A DNA stretch of 64,000 nucleotides. Source: Streptomyces tuirus. GTDB taxonomy: Bacteria > Actinomycetota > Actinomycetes > Streptomycetales > Streptomycetaceae. Below, one piece after another: positions 1 to 8,566 of the stretch. Positions within the stretch are counted from its first letter, which is position 1. Every line of letters starts with the position of its first letter. The stretch is from assembly GCF_014701095.1 (NCBI RefSeq), contig NZ_AP023439.1, forward strand, positions 6,436,001 through 6,500,000, in the 5' to 3' direction. The notes under the pieces are model-generated. The model was not told where the DNA came from. It made no database searches and worked only from the letters and a program-made list of their open reading frames with translations. The position numbers were made by a program, and so were the translations under genes.

Positions 1-1056
1 GTGTTTGCTCTCGGCCGACCAGAGGATGCCGTACTGGGCGAGGCCCAGGATGAGACAGACCACGAGCAGGCACCGCTTGCGGCCGTACAGGTCGGAGAGC
101 CAGCCGATGACACCGCGGCCGGTGCCGTTGACGACCGCCTTCAGGGACATGGCCGTGGCCACGATCCCGCCGGCGAATCCGGCCTCCTCGCCGATGTCCA
201 CCTGGAAGGCGATACCGAAGATGTTCACGCCGGACGTGCAGGCCAGGCAGAACCACATCAGGGCGACCCGGCCGGTCTTCCACGCCTCCTTGGGGGAGTA
301 CTGGCGCACCGCCGGCGGGTTCATCCGCAGCGAACGCGCCGCACGCGGGTCGTCCGGCGGGTTCAGCGGGTCGATCGTCGAGGGCCACCAGTTCTTCGGC
401 GGGTCCTTGAAGAAGTAGCCGGAGAACGCGACCATCCCGGCCAGGAGCACACCCACCGAGACCAGCACCCAGCGGAAGTTGGTCAGGTCCATGTAGCCGT
501 TGAACAGGAAGACGAAGGGCACCGAGCCGTAGGCGAAACCGCCGTTGACGAAACCGGTCTTGCCGCCCTTGCGCTCCGGATACCACTTGCCGACCATGTT
601 GACGCAGGTCGCGTAGACCATGCCCGCGCCCATGCCGCTGAACATGCTGAAGCCTATGTAGGCGAAGACCACATGCGGTGCGAAGGCGAGGGACAGGTAG
701 CCCATCAAAGTGCCCGTCGCGCCCAGCATCATGGCCCAGCGGGCCGGCAGTCTCCCGCTCTCACGCAGCTTGCCCGCGGGGAAGGCGATAGCGGCCTGGA
801 AGAAGACCCAGACGGTCATCATCCAGAAGATGTGCATGCTGTTCCAGCTGTGCGCCGTGTGCAGGGTGTCCTCGGCGGACGCGAACGCGTACTCGGCGGA
901 GGAGATGCCCATCATGCCGATCCAGGGAAGGATCACCATCCACTTGCGCTTGCGCCCCATGATGTCGATGTCGGTCTCACCGAGGCGGTAGACGCGACCG
1001 TTCGCGTCGGTGACCTCCCGGTAGGGAACCGTTGTGGGCAGATCGGTCGTTGTCAT
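1..1056 (-). CDS. OFA-family MFS transporter, probable oxalate/formate antiporter (3' end outside window)
   Basis: The minus strand from ATG at 1056 stays open to base 1, so the last part of the protein is missing. The visible 352 residues contain hydrophobic segments typical of a major facilitator, and a polar loop rich in Asp, Pro and Asn near the middle (PPKNWWP, DPLNPPDDP). This is the oxalate:formate antiporter (OFA) type with the central cytoplasmic loop. The GxLxDxxGR-like loop is present as GWLSDLYGRKR near the end. It would exchange oxalate or another dicarboxylate across the membrane. It lies just downstream of frc and oxc on the same strand, which strongly supports oxalate uptake, though substrate specificity is inferred. 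Confidence 0.85.
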   Translation of the reverse strand, partial: MTTTDLPTTVPYREVTDANGRVYRLGETDIDIMGRKRKWMVILPWIGMMGISSAEYAFASAEDTLHTAHSWNSMHIFWMMTVWVFFQAAIAFPAGKLRESGRLPARWAMMLGATGTLMGYLSLAFAPHVVFAYIGFSMFSGMGAGMVYATCVNMVGKWYPERKGGKTGFVNGGFAYGSVPFVFLFNGYMDLTNFRWVLVSVGVLLAGMVAFSGYFFKDPPKNWWPSTIDPLNPPDDPRAARSLRMNPPAVRQYSPKEAWKTGRVALMWFCLACTSGVNIFGIAFQVDIGEEAGFAGGIVATAMSLKAVVNGTGRGVIGWLSDLYGRKRCLLVVCLILGLAQYGILWSAESKH

Positions 1057-1132
1057 GTCGTGTCGCACCCCTTGCGTCGAAAGATCTGGCCAGCGCCCCC
1101 TGTCCCATGCCTTTCGTGCGCGTGCGGGTCCC

Positions 1133-1165
1133 GGGGCCGGCCGACGCGCACCGTCGGCCGGCCCC
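1133..1165 (-). terminator. strong hairpin after the acyl-CoA synthetase gene
   Basis: A perfect 14-bp stem (GGGGCCGGCCGACG at 1133-1146, complement at 1152-1165) with a 5-nt loop lies 13 bases after the stop of the acyl-CoA synthetase gene and about 75 bases before the transporter gene. It probably terminates or attenuates the oxc-frc-synthetase transcript, leaving the transporter at a lower level or on its own promoter. Confidence 0.6.
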
Positions 1166-1177
1166 CGCTCACTCACC

Positions 1178-3325
1178 TCATGTACCGCCCCCCAGCCGCC
1201 CCGCCTCCCGCGCCCAGCGGTACTTCGCGCCGAGCACGGCCACCGGCTTCTCGGTCGTGTACGGGTACGCCACGACCCCGCGCTCGAAGAGGTACTGGCA
1301 GGCCTCCTCGACCTCCACGTCACCCGCGAGCGACGCCACGACGGGCTTCTCGATCCCGCGCTCCCGGAACTCGGCCACCACGCGCGCGGTGAGCTCCGCG
1401 AAGACCATGGGAGGAGTGACGATGGTGTGCCAGTAGCCGAGGACCAGTGCGTGGATGCGCGGATCCTCCAGTCCCAGCCGGATCGTCGCCTCGTACGTCG
1501 ACGCTGGCTCGCCCCCGGTGATGTCCACCGGGTTGCCCGCGGCCCCGAAGGGCGGGATGAACTTCCGGAACGCCTCGTCCAGATCCGGCGGGATCTCCAT
1601 CAGCGACAGGCCGTTGTCCGTCACCGCGTCGGAGAGCAGTACGCCACTGCCTCCGGCCCCGGTGATGATCACGACGTTGTCGCCCTGGGGAGCGGGCAGC
1701 ACCGGCAACGCGCGCGCGTACTCCAGCATGTCGTTCAGGCCCGGCGCCCGGATCACCCCGGCCTGCCGCAGGATGTCGTCGTACACGGCGTCGTCACCGG
1801 CCAGGGCGCCGGTGTGCGAACCGGCCGCCTTGGCACCCGCCGCCGTCCGCCCGGCCTTCAGCACGACCACCGGCTTCTTCGGCACGGTCGCCCGGGCGGC
1901 CTCCACGAAGGCGCGGCCGTCCTTGAGGTCCTCCAGGTGCATCGCGATGCAGTCGGTGCGCGGATCCTCGCCGAACCAGGTCAGCAGGTCGTCCTCGTCC
2001 AGGTCCGACTTGTTGCCGAGACCGACGATCGCCGACACACCCGTCTTGGTGGTGCGGGCGAAGCCCAGGATGGCCATCCCGATGCCGCCCGACTGCGAGG
2101 TCAGCGCCACCCCGCCCTTGACGTCGTACGGCGTGCAGAACGTGGCGCACAGGTCCTGCCAGGTCGAGTAGTAGCCGTAGATGTTCGGCCCCAGCAGCCG
2201 CACACCGTGCCGCTCGGCGATCTCCACGATCTCCGCCTGGAGTTCGTGCTCGCCGGTCTCCGCGAAACCGGAGGGGATCAGCACGGCGTTCGGGATCTTC
2301 TTGCGTCCCACCTCCTCCAGGGCCGAGGCCACGAACTTGGCGGGGATCGCGAAGACCGCCACATCCACCTCACCGGGAACGTCCGTGACACTCTTGTACG
2401 CCTTGCGGCCCAGAATGTCATCGGCCTTGGGATTCACCGGATGGATGTCCCCGGCGAAACCCCCGTCGATAAGGTTGCGCATCACCGAATTGCCGATCTT
2501 GCCCTGCTCGTTGGAGGCGCCGATCACCGCGACCGAGTTCGGCTGCATCAGCCGGCTCATCGACGCGAGGATCTCGTCGCGTGAGTACTTCCGGCGCGGC
2601 GCGGGCTGCGACTCGGCGAGGATCACCCGGATGTCGGCCGCGACGGCCCCCTCGGCCGTGGCGATCACCGGGTTGAGGTCCACCTCGGCGATCTCGGGGA
2701 AGTCCGCGACGAGTTGCGACACCCGGCGGATCTGCTCGGCGACGGCCCACCGGTCCACGCCCTCCCGGCCGCGCACCCCGCGCAGGATCTCCGCCGACCG
2801 GATCGAGTCCAGCATCGACAGCGCCTCGTCGGCGTCCACCGGTGCGAGCCGGAAGGTGACGTCCTTCAGGACCTCGACGAGGACCCCGCCGAGCCCGAAG
2901 GCGACAACTTTCCCGAACGTCGGGTCCGTGACCGCGCCGACGATGACCTCCTGCCCCTGCGGCAGCAGCTCCTGCACCTGCACGCCCGAGATGCGGGCAT
3001 CGGCGTCGTAGGCACGCGCGTTGTCGATGATCGTGTGGAACGCGGCCCGTACGTCGGTCGCGCCCTCGACCCCGACGATCACTCCGCCGGCGTCGGTCTT
3101 GTGCAGGATGTCCGGCGAGACGATCTTCATCACGACGGGCCCGCCGAAGCGTGCCGCGAACGCCACGGCCTCGTCGACGTCCCTCGCCAGCTCCTCGCCC
3201 GGTACGGCGATCCCGTACGCGTCGGCGATCACCTTGCCCTCGGGCGCGGTCAGCGCGGTCCGTCCCTCGGCCCGCACGGACTGCAGGAGGGACCGCACCC
3301 GCAGGACCCGGTCTTCCGCCATCAC
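1178..3325 (-). CDS. ADP-forming acyl-CoA synthetase (acetate--CoA ligase family)
   Basis: The protein has about 715 residues. An N-terminal ATP-grasp half (roughly 1-235) is followed by a CoA-binding Rossmann domain (from about 260, VAVIGASNEQGKIG) and a succinyl-CoA-ligase-like domain. The phospho-relay histidine is visible in the motif SHTGALAG. Such enzymes reversibly make an acyl-CoA, ADP and phosphate. Encoded one base after frc, it could regenerate a CoA donor (acetyl-, formyl- or oxalyl-CoA) for oxalate activation. The acid it prefers cannot be read from sequence. The GTG at 3325 has GGAG nine bases upstream; the ATG at 3322 is the alternative start. Confidence 0.8.
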   Translation of the reverse strand: MMAEDRVLRVRSLLQSVRAEGRTALTAPEGKVIADAYGIAVPGEELARDVDEAVAFAARFGGPVVMKIVSPDILHKTDAGGVIVGVEGATDVRAAFHTIIDNARAYDADARISGVQVQELLPQGQEVIVGAVTDPTFGKVVAFGLGGVLVEVLKDVTFRLAPVDADEALSMLDSIRSAEILRGVRGREGVDRWAVAEQIRRVSQLVADFPEIAEVDLNPVIATAEGAVAADIRVILAESQPAPRRKYSRDEILASMSRLMQPNSVAVIGASNEQGKIGNSVMRNLIDGGFAGDIHPVNPKADDILGRKAYKSVTDVPGEVDVAVFAIPAKFVASALEEVGRKKIPNAVLIPSGFAETGEHELQAEIVEIAERHGVRLLGPNIYGYYSTWQDLCATFCTPYDVKGGVALTSQSGGIGMAILGFARTTKTGVSAIVGLGNKSDLDEDDLLTWFGEDPRTDCIAMHLEDLKDGRAFVEAARATVPKKPVVVLKAGRTAAGAKAAGSHTGALAGDDAVYDDILRQAGVIRAPGLNDMLEYARALPVLPAPQGDNVVIITGAGGSGVLLSDAVTDNGLSLMEIPPDLDEAFRKFIPPFGAAGNPVDITGGEPASTYEATIRLGLEDPRIHALVLGYWHTIVTPPMVFAELTARVVAEFRERGIEKPVVASLAGDVEVEEACQYLFERGVVAYPYTTEKPVAVLGAKYRWAREAGRLGGGT

Positions 3326-3326
3326 G

Positions 3327-4568
3327 TCAGATCACTCCGTTCGACTTGAGCAGGCGCACTTCCTCGTCACCGAGGCCGAGTTCGCCGACGTAGACCTCTT
3401 CGTTGTGTTCGCCGAGCAGGGGCGAACTGGTGACGTCGACGGGGGAGTCGGACAGCTTGAGCGGGCTGCCCACGGTCACGAACTCGCCGCGCTCGGGGTG
3501 CGGGACGGTGACGACCATCTCGTTGGCGACCAGCGAACGGTCCTCGATGATCTCCCGGGTGGACAGGATCGGCCCGCACGGGATGTTGTGCGCGTTGAGC
3601 CGCTCCAGCACCTCCCACTTGGGCAGCGTCGAGGACCACTCCTCGATCAGCTGGAACATCTTGCCCAGCTTGGGCAGCCGCGCCTCGGGCGTCGCCCACT
3701 CGGGGTCGGCGGCCAGCTCGGGCCGGCCGATCAGCTCGCTGAGCGGCTGCCAGCCGACGGGCTGCACGATGACGTACACGTAGTCGTTCGGGCCGCCCGG
3801 CGCGCACTTGACCGCCCAGCCGGGCTGGCCGCCGCCGGACGCGTTTCCGGACCTGGGAACCTCGTCGCCGAAGTCGTCGTTGGGATATTCAGCGAGCGGC
3901 CCGTGTGCCAGACGCTGCTGATCCCGCAGCTTCACCCGGCACAGGTTGAGTACGGCGTGCTGCATGGCCACGTTGACCCGCTGCCCGCGCCCGGTGCGCT
4001 CCCGTTGGTAGAGCGCGGCGAGGATGCCCGCCACGGCGTGCACACCCGTCCCCGAGTCCCCGATCTGGGCCCCCGTCGCCAGCGGCGGTCCGTCCTCGAA
4101 GCCGGTGGTCGACATCGACCCGCCCATGGCCTGCGCGACGACCTCGTACGCCTTGAAGTTGGTGTACGGGCCCTCGCCGAACCCCTTGATGGAGGCATAG
4201 ACGATCCGTGGATTGATCTCCTGGATGCGGTCCCAGGTGAAGCCCATCCGGTCCACCGCGCCCGGGCCGAAGTTCTCGACCATGACGTCGGAGCGCCGGA
4301 TCAGCTCGGTGAGGATCTCCTTGCCGCGCTCGGTCTTGGTGTTGAGGGTGATGCTCCGCTTGTTGCAGTTGAGCATCGTGAAGTAGAGGGAGTCGACGTC
4401 CGGGAGGTCACGCAGCTGCTTGCGCGTGATGTCGCCGGCCGGAGCCTCCAGCTTGACGACGTCCGCGCCGAGCCAGGCGAGCAGCTGGGTCGCCGACGGC
4501 CCGGACTGGACGTGAGTCATGTCCAGGACGCGGATGCCTTCGAGGGCCTTGGTGGACGGAGAAGTCAT
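3327..4568 (-). CDS. frc: formyl-CoA:oxalate CoA-transferase (class III)
   Basis: The 413-residue protein has the length of the Frc/CaiB family. It transfers CoA from formyl-CoA to oxalate, giving oxalyl-CoA and formate. The family's catalytic aspartate is at residue 171 in GAQIGDSGTG (Asp169 in the Oxalobacter enzyme), and the mobile glycine loop is present as SGGGQPGW. The N-terminus shows the CoA-binding pattern (GADVVKLEAP). It lies nine bases downstream of oxc and one base upstream of the acyl-CoA synthetase, forming a tight operon. The pairing with an oxalyl-CoA decarboxylase makes the oxalate assignment firm, although close relatives use succinyl-CoA or acetyl-CoA as donor. Confidence 0.92.
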   Translation of the reverse strand: MTSPSTKALEGIRVLDMTHVQSGPSATQLLAWLGADVVKLEAPAGDITRKQLRDLPDVDSLYFTMLNCNKRSITLNTKTERGKEILTELIRRSDVMVENFGPGAVDRMGFTWDRIQEINPRIVYASIKGFGEGPYTNFKAYEVVAQAMGGSMSTTGFEDGPPLATGAQIGDSGTGVHAVAGILAALYQRERTGRGQRVNVAMQHAVLNLCRVKLRDQQRLAHGPLAEYPNDDFGDEVPRSGNASGGGQPGWAVKCAPGGPNDYVYVIVQPVGWQPLSELIGRPELAADPEWATPEARLPKLGKMFQLIEEWSSTLPKWEVLERLNAHNIPCGPILSTREIIEDRSLVANEMVVTVPHPERGEFVTVGSPLKLSDSPVDVTSSPLLGEHNEEVYVGELGLGDEEVRLLKSNGVI

Positions 4569-4577
4569 CGGGGCACC

Positions 4578-6260
4578 TCACTTGTACATGGTCTGGTTCA
4601 TGGTTCCGGGGGCGTACGCGTCCGGGTCCACCCAGACGTTGATCAGCGACGGCTTGCCGGACTCGCGGGCGCGCCGCAGGGCCGGGCCGATGTCGGCGGG
4701 GTCGCGGACCTCCTCGCCGTGGCCGCCCAGCATCCGGGCGAACTCGTCGTAGCGGACGTCGCCGAGGGTGTTGCCGATCCGCTCGCGTTCCTTGCCGTAC
4801 TTGGCGGCCTGGCCGTAGCGGATCTGGTTCATGGAGGAGTTGTTGCCGACGATGCCGACGAACGGGAGGTCGTAGCGGACGAGGGTCTCGAAGTCCCAGC
4901 CGGTCAGGGAGAACGCGCCGTCGCCGAAGAGCGCGACGACCTCCTTGTCGGGCCGCGCCTGCTTGGCCGCGAGCACGAAGGGGACGCCGACGCCGAGCGT
5001 GCCGAGGGGGCCGGGGTCCATCCAGTGCCCGGGCGACTTGGGCTGCACGACCTGCCCGGAGAAGGTGACGATGTCGCCGCCGTCGCCGATGTAGATGGAG
5101 TCCTCGGTGAGGAAGTCGTTGATCTCGCTGACCAGGCGGTAGGGGTGGATGGGCGAGGCGTCGGACCTCAGGTTCGGCAGCCGCTTCTCCAGAGCGGTCT
5201 GCTCGGCTGCCCGCAGTTCGTCCAGCCACTCCTTGCGCTTGGACGCACCGCCGTTGATGCGCCCGGAAACGGCCTCGGTCACGGACTTCAGCACCAGCCC
5301 GGCGTCGCCCACGATGCCGAGGTCGATGTCGCGGTTCTTGCCTACGGTGCGGTAGTCGAGATCGATCTGCACGACGGTCGCGTCGGGGGACAGCCGCTTG
5401 CCGTAGCCCATGCGGAAGTCGAAGGGGGTCCCGACGATGACGATGACGTCGGCGCCTGAGAAGGCGTACCGGCGTGAGAGCTGGAAGTGGTGCGGATCGC
5501 CGGGCGGGAGGGTGCCGCGTCCCGCGCCGTTCATGTAGGCGGGGATGTTGAGGGTCCTGACGAGCTCGATGGCCGACTCGGTGCCCCGGGTCGTCCAGAC
5601 CTGGCTGCCGAGCAGGATGGCCGGCTTCTCGGCGTGCACCAGCAGGTCGGCGAGCTTCTCGATCGCCTCGGGGTCGCCGGCCGAGCGGGTCGAGGCGCGG
5701 TAGGCGCCCTCCTGCGGCACGCGCGCCTTGGACGCGGGCACCTTGGCGTCCAGCACATCGCGCGGGATCTCCAGGAAGGAGGGGCCGGGCGCGCCGTGGA
5801 AGCACTCGCGGAACGCCATGGACACCATGTCCGCAGCGCGCGCCGTGTCGGGCACGGTCGCCGCGAACTTGGTGATGGGGTTCATCATGTCGACGTGCGG
5901 CAGGTCCTGGAGGGACCCCATCTTGTGCTGGGTGAGGGCCCCCTGACCGCCGATCAGCAGCATCGGGGACTCGGCGCGGAAGGCGTTGGCCACACCGGTG
6001 ACGGCATCGGTCGTCCCCGGGCCCGCGGTGACCACCGCGCAGCCGGGCTTGCCGGTGATGCGGGCGTAACCGTCGGCGGCGTGGGCGGCGACCTGCTCGT
6101 GGCGTACGTCGACGACCTCGATGCCCTCGTCGACGCAGCCGTCGTAGATGTCGATGATGTGGCCGCCGCACAGGGTGTAGATGCGGTCGACCCCCTCGGC
6201 CTTCAGCGCCTTGGCTACGAGATGACCACCGGAAATCAAGTCCTGGGTGTCGTCGGGCAT
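4578..6260 (-). CDS. oxc: oxalyl-CoA decarboxylase, ThDP-dependent
   Basis: The 560-residue enzyme converts oxalyl-CoA to formyl-CoA and CO2. It has the three-domain thiamine-diphosphate architecture: an N-terminal PYR domain (GGHIIDIYDG, with the active-site region RHEQVAAHAADGYAR), a central domain, and a C-terminal PP domain with the ThDP/Mg motif GDGAFSLTGWDFETL followed by VGNNSS. The length fits Oxalobacter Oxc. An in-frame upstream start at 6308 would add 16 residues that overlap the presumed operator, so ATG at 6260 (AAGGGA upstream) is preferred. It is the first gene of the oxc-frc-synthetase operon, transcribed divergently from sucC. Confidence 0.93.
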   Translation of the reverse strand: MPDDTQDLISGGHLVAKALKAEGVDRIYTLCGGHIIDIYDGCVDEGIEVVDVRHEQVAAHAADGYARITGKPGCAVVTAGPGTTDAVTGVANAFRAESPMLLIGGQGALTQHKMGSLQDLPHVDMMNPITKFAATVPDTARAADMVSMAFRECFHGAPGPSFLEIPRDVLDAKVPASKARVPQEGAYRASTRSAGDPEAIEKLADLLVHAEKPAILLGSQVWTTRGTESAIELVRTLNIPAYMNGAGRGTLPPGDPHHFQLSRRYAFSGADVIVIVGTPFDFRMGYGKRLSPDATVVQIDLDYRTVGKNRDIDLGIVGDAGLVLKSVTEAVSGRINGGASKRKEWLDELRAAEQTALEKRLPNLRSDASPIHPYRLVSEINDFLTEDSIYIGDGGDIVTFSGQVVQPKSPGHWMDPGPLGTLGVGVPFVLAAKQARPDKEVVALFGDGAFSLTGWDFETLVRYDLPFVGIVGNNSSMNQIRYGQAAKYGKERERIGNTLGDVRYDEFARMLGGHGEEVRDPADIGPALRRARESGKPSLINVWVDPDAYAPGTMNQTMYK

Positions 6261-6310
6261 GGCGAAGTCCTGTCCCTTCGTAGGGGGTTGGAGCGGCTCG
6301 CGGTACATTG

Positions 6311-6334
6311 CATACAGTCGACGAATACTGTATG
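6311..6334. promoter_or_regulatory. perfect inverted repeat, candidate operator of the oxalate locus
   Basis: CATACAGT (6311-6318), an 8-base spacer, then ACTGTATG (6327-6334) form a perfect 8-bp inverted repeat in the divergent region between oxc and sucC. The ATACNGTAT-like half-sites resemble operators of GntR/FadR-type regulators. It lies 51 bases upstream of oxc and 70 upstream of sucC, so one regulator could control both arms. No regulator gene is adjacent in the window; it may lie beyond the left edge. Confidence 0.6.
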
Positions 6335-6403
6335 AAGCTTGTTATCCCGCATCCGGTGGGTGGTGTCCAGGGGGCGTGCGGCACTTTCAGTCAGGAGCCG
6401 GAA

Positions 6404-7534
6404 ATGGACCTGTACGAACACCAGGCAAGGGAACTCTTCGAAGAACACGGCATCTTGGTGCCACGGGCCAAAGTGACCGACTCGCCCGAGGAAGCGCGTG
6501 AGATCGCACGCCGGCTCGGTGGCCGGGTCGTGGTGAAAGCCCAGGTGAAGACCGGTGGGCGCGGCAAGGCCGGCGGTGTGAAACTGGCCGCCGACCCGGC
6601 CGCGGCAGAGCTGACCGCACGCCAGATCCTCGGCATGGACATCAAGGGCCACACGGTCGGCAAGGTCATGCTGGCCCAACCCGTGGACATCGAGAACGAG
6701 TTCTACGTCTCCTACGTGCTCGACCGTGCGGCCGGCCGCTTCCTCGCGATCGCCTCGGCCGAGGGCGGCATGGAGATCGAGGAGGTCGCCGCCACCAGGC
6801 CGGAGGCGGTCGCGCGCATCCCCGTCGACCCGGCCGAGGGCGTGACCTCGGCCAGGGCCACCGAGATCGCCGACGCGGCCGGGCTGCCACCACAGACCGT
6901 CGACGTCCTCGTGCGCCTGTGGGAGGTCCTGGTCCGCGAGGACGCCGTCCTCGTCGAGGTCAACCCGCTCGTCCGCACGAAGGAGGGCCGCGTCCTGGCT
7001 CTCGACGGCAAGGTCACCCTCGACGACAACGCCCGCTTCCGGCAGGCGCGCTGGGGTGCGGACGACGCCGAGCACGACGACCCGCTCGAAGCGGCCGCCG
7101 CCGCCAAGGGCCTCAACTACGTCAAGCTGGACGGCGAAGTCGGCATCATCGGCAACGGCGCGGGGCTCGTCATGTCGACGCTCGACGTGGTCGCGGGATG
7201 CGGTGCGCGACCCGCCAACTTCCTCGACATCGGCGGTGGAGCGAGCGCCCAGGTCATGGCGGACGGACTGTCGGTCATCCTCTCCGACCCGGCCGTGAAG
7301 TCCGTCTTCGTCAACGTCTTCGGCGGCATCACCGCCTGCGACGCGGTCGCCGACGGCATCGTGCGGGCCCTGGAGACCGTCCGGTTGACCAAACCGCTCG
7401 TCGTGCGCCTCGACGGCAACAACGCGACCCGGGGCCGGGCCGTCCTCGACGAGCACGCGCACCCGCTGGTCCAGCAGGTCACCACCATGGACGGCGCCGC
7501 CGCCCGTGCCGCCGAACTCGCCACCACGGCCTGA
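6404..7534 (+). CDS. sucC: succinyl-CoA synthetase beta subunit, ADP-forming (paralogue)
   Basis: The 376-residue protein begins MDLYEHQAREL, the classic start of the beta subunit. An ATP-grasp domain (KAQVKTGGRGKAGGV) is followed by the CoA-ligase domain with DIGGGASAQV and NVFGGITACD. With SucD it interconverts succinate, CoA and ATP with succinyl-CoA. AGGAG lies six bases before the ATG. As part of a divergent oxalate locus this is probably a dedicated second copy rather than the TCA-cycle enzyme. Succinyl-CoA could prime oxalate CoA-transfer; that role is inferred. Confidence 0.9.
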   Translation: MDLYEHQARELFEEHGILVPRAKVTDSPEEAREIARRLGGRVVVKAQVKTGGRGKAGGVKLAADPAAAELTARQILGMDIKGHTVGKVMLAQPVDIENEFYVSYVLDRAAGRFLAIASAEGGMEIEEVAATRPEAVARIPVDPAEGVTSARATEIADAAGLPPQTVDVLVRLWEVLVREDAVLVEVNPLVRTKEGRVLALDGKVTLDDNARFRQARWGADDAEHDDPLEAAAAAKGLNYVKLDGEVGIIGNGAGLVMSTLDVVAGCGARPANFLDIGGGASAQVMADGLSVILSDPAVKSVFVNVFGGITACDAVADGIVRALETVRLTKPLVVRLDGNNATRGRAVLDEHAHPLVQQVTTMDGAAARAAELATTA

Positions 7535-7548
7535 GGAGAGGGAACGCC

Positions 7549-8430
7549 ATGGCCATCTACCTCACCAAGGAGAGCAAGGTCCTCGTCCAGGGCATGACCG
7601 GTGGCGAGGGCATGAAGCACACGCGGCGGATGCTCGCGGCCGGCACGAACGTCGTCGGCGGCGTCAACCCGCGCAAGCCCGGCCGCACGGTCGACTTCGA
7701 CGACCGGGCCGTGCCCGTCTTCGGCTCCGTCGCCGACGGGATGCGCGCCACCGGAGCCGACGTCACCGTCGTCTTCGTGCCGCCCGCCTTCGCCAAGGCG
7801 GCCGTCCTCGAAGCCGCCGACGCCGGCATCGGCCTCGCCGTCGTCATCACCGAGGGCATCCCCGTCCACGACTCCGTCGCCTTCACCGCGTACGCCAAGG
7901 ACAAGGGCACCCGCATCGTGGGCCCCAACTGCCCGGGCCTCATCACCCCGGGCCAGTCCAACGCGGGCATCATCCCGGCCGACATCACCAAGCCGGGCCG
8001 CATCGGCCTGGTCTCCAAGTCGGGCACGCTGACCTACCAGCTCATGTACGAGCTGCGCGACATCGGCTTCTCCACCTGCGTCGGCATCGGCGGCGACCCC
8101 GTCGTCGGCACCACGCACATCGACTGCCTCGCCGCTTTCCAGGACGACCCCGACACCGAACTGATCGTCCTCATCGGGGAGATCGGCGGCGACGCGGAGG
8201 AACGCGCGGCGGCGTACATCCGCGAGCACGTCACCAAGCCGGTCGTCGGCTACATCGCCGGGTTCACCGCACCCGAGGGCAAGACCATGGGGCACGCGGG
8301 CGCGATCGTGTCCGGCTCCTCCGGCACGGCCGCCGCCAAGAAGGAAGCCCTGGAGGCGGTCGGGGTGAGCGTGGGCAGCACACCGACCGAGACGGCGAAA
8401 CTGGTGCTCGCGCGTCTCGAAGGCCGATAG
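7549..8430 (+). CDS. sucD: succinyl-CoA synthetase alpha subunit (paralogue)
   Basis: The 293-residue protein carries the CoA-binding Rossmann fold (VLVQGMTGGEGMKHTRRML), the conserved stretch GPNCPGLITPGQ, and the phosphorylated active-site histidine at about residue 249 in GHAGAI. All residues needed for a working alpha subunit are visible. It starts 14 bases after sucC with GAGGAGAGGGAA as ribosome-binding site, so the two subunits are co-translated. Related thiokinases act on malate or itaconate, so an alternative dicarboxylate substrate is possible. Confidence 0.9.
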   Translation: MAIYLTKESKVLVQGMTGGEGMKHTRRMLAAGTNVVGGVNPRKPGRTVDFDDRAVPVFGSVADGMRATGADVTVVFVPPAFAKAAVLEAADAGIGLAVVITEGIPVHDSVAFTAYAKDKGTRIVGPNCPGLITPGQSNAGIIPADITKPGRIGLVSKSGTLTYQLMYELRDIGFSTCVGIGGDPVVGTTHIDCLAAFQDDPDTELIVLIGEIGGDAEERAAAYIREHVTKPVVGYIAGFTAPEGKTMGHAGAIVSGSSGTAAAKKEALEAVGVSVGSTPTETAKLVLARLEGR

Positions 8431-8566
8431 CGGGCCACCCACGCCGAGTCCCTGGCCGACTGCCGGCCCACCGCACCGGTTCTCCGGTCGATCAGCGGAC
8501 CGTCCCACGCCTCAGTCCCCACCCCAGTCCCCGCCCCCGACTGTGCACCGAGAGCGGAGCAACCCC

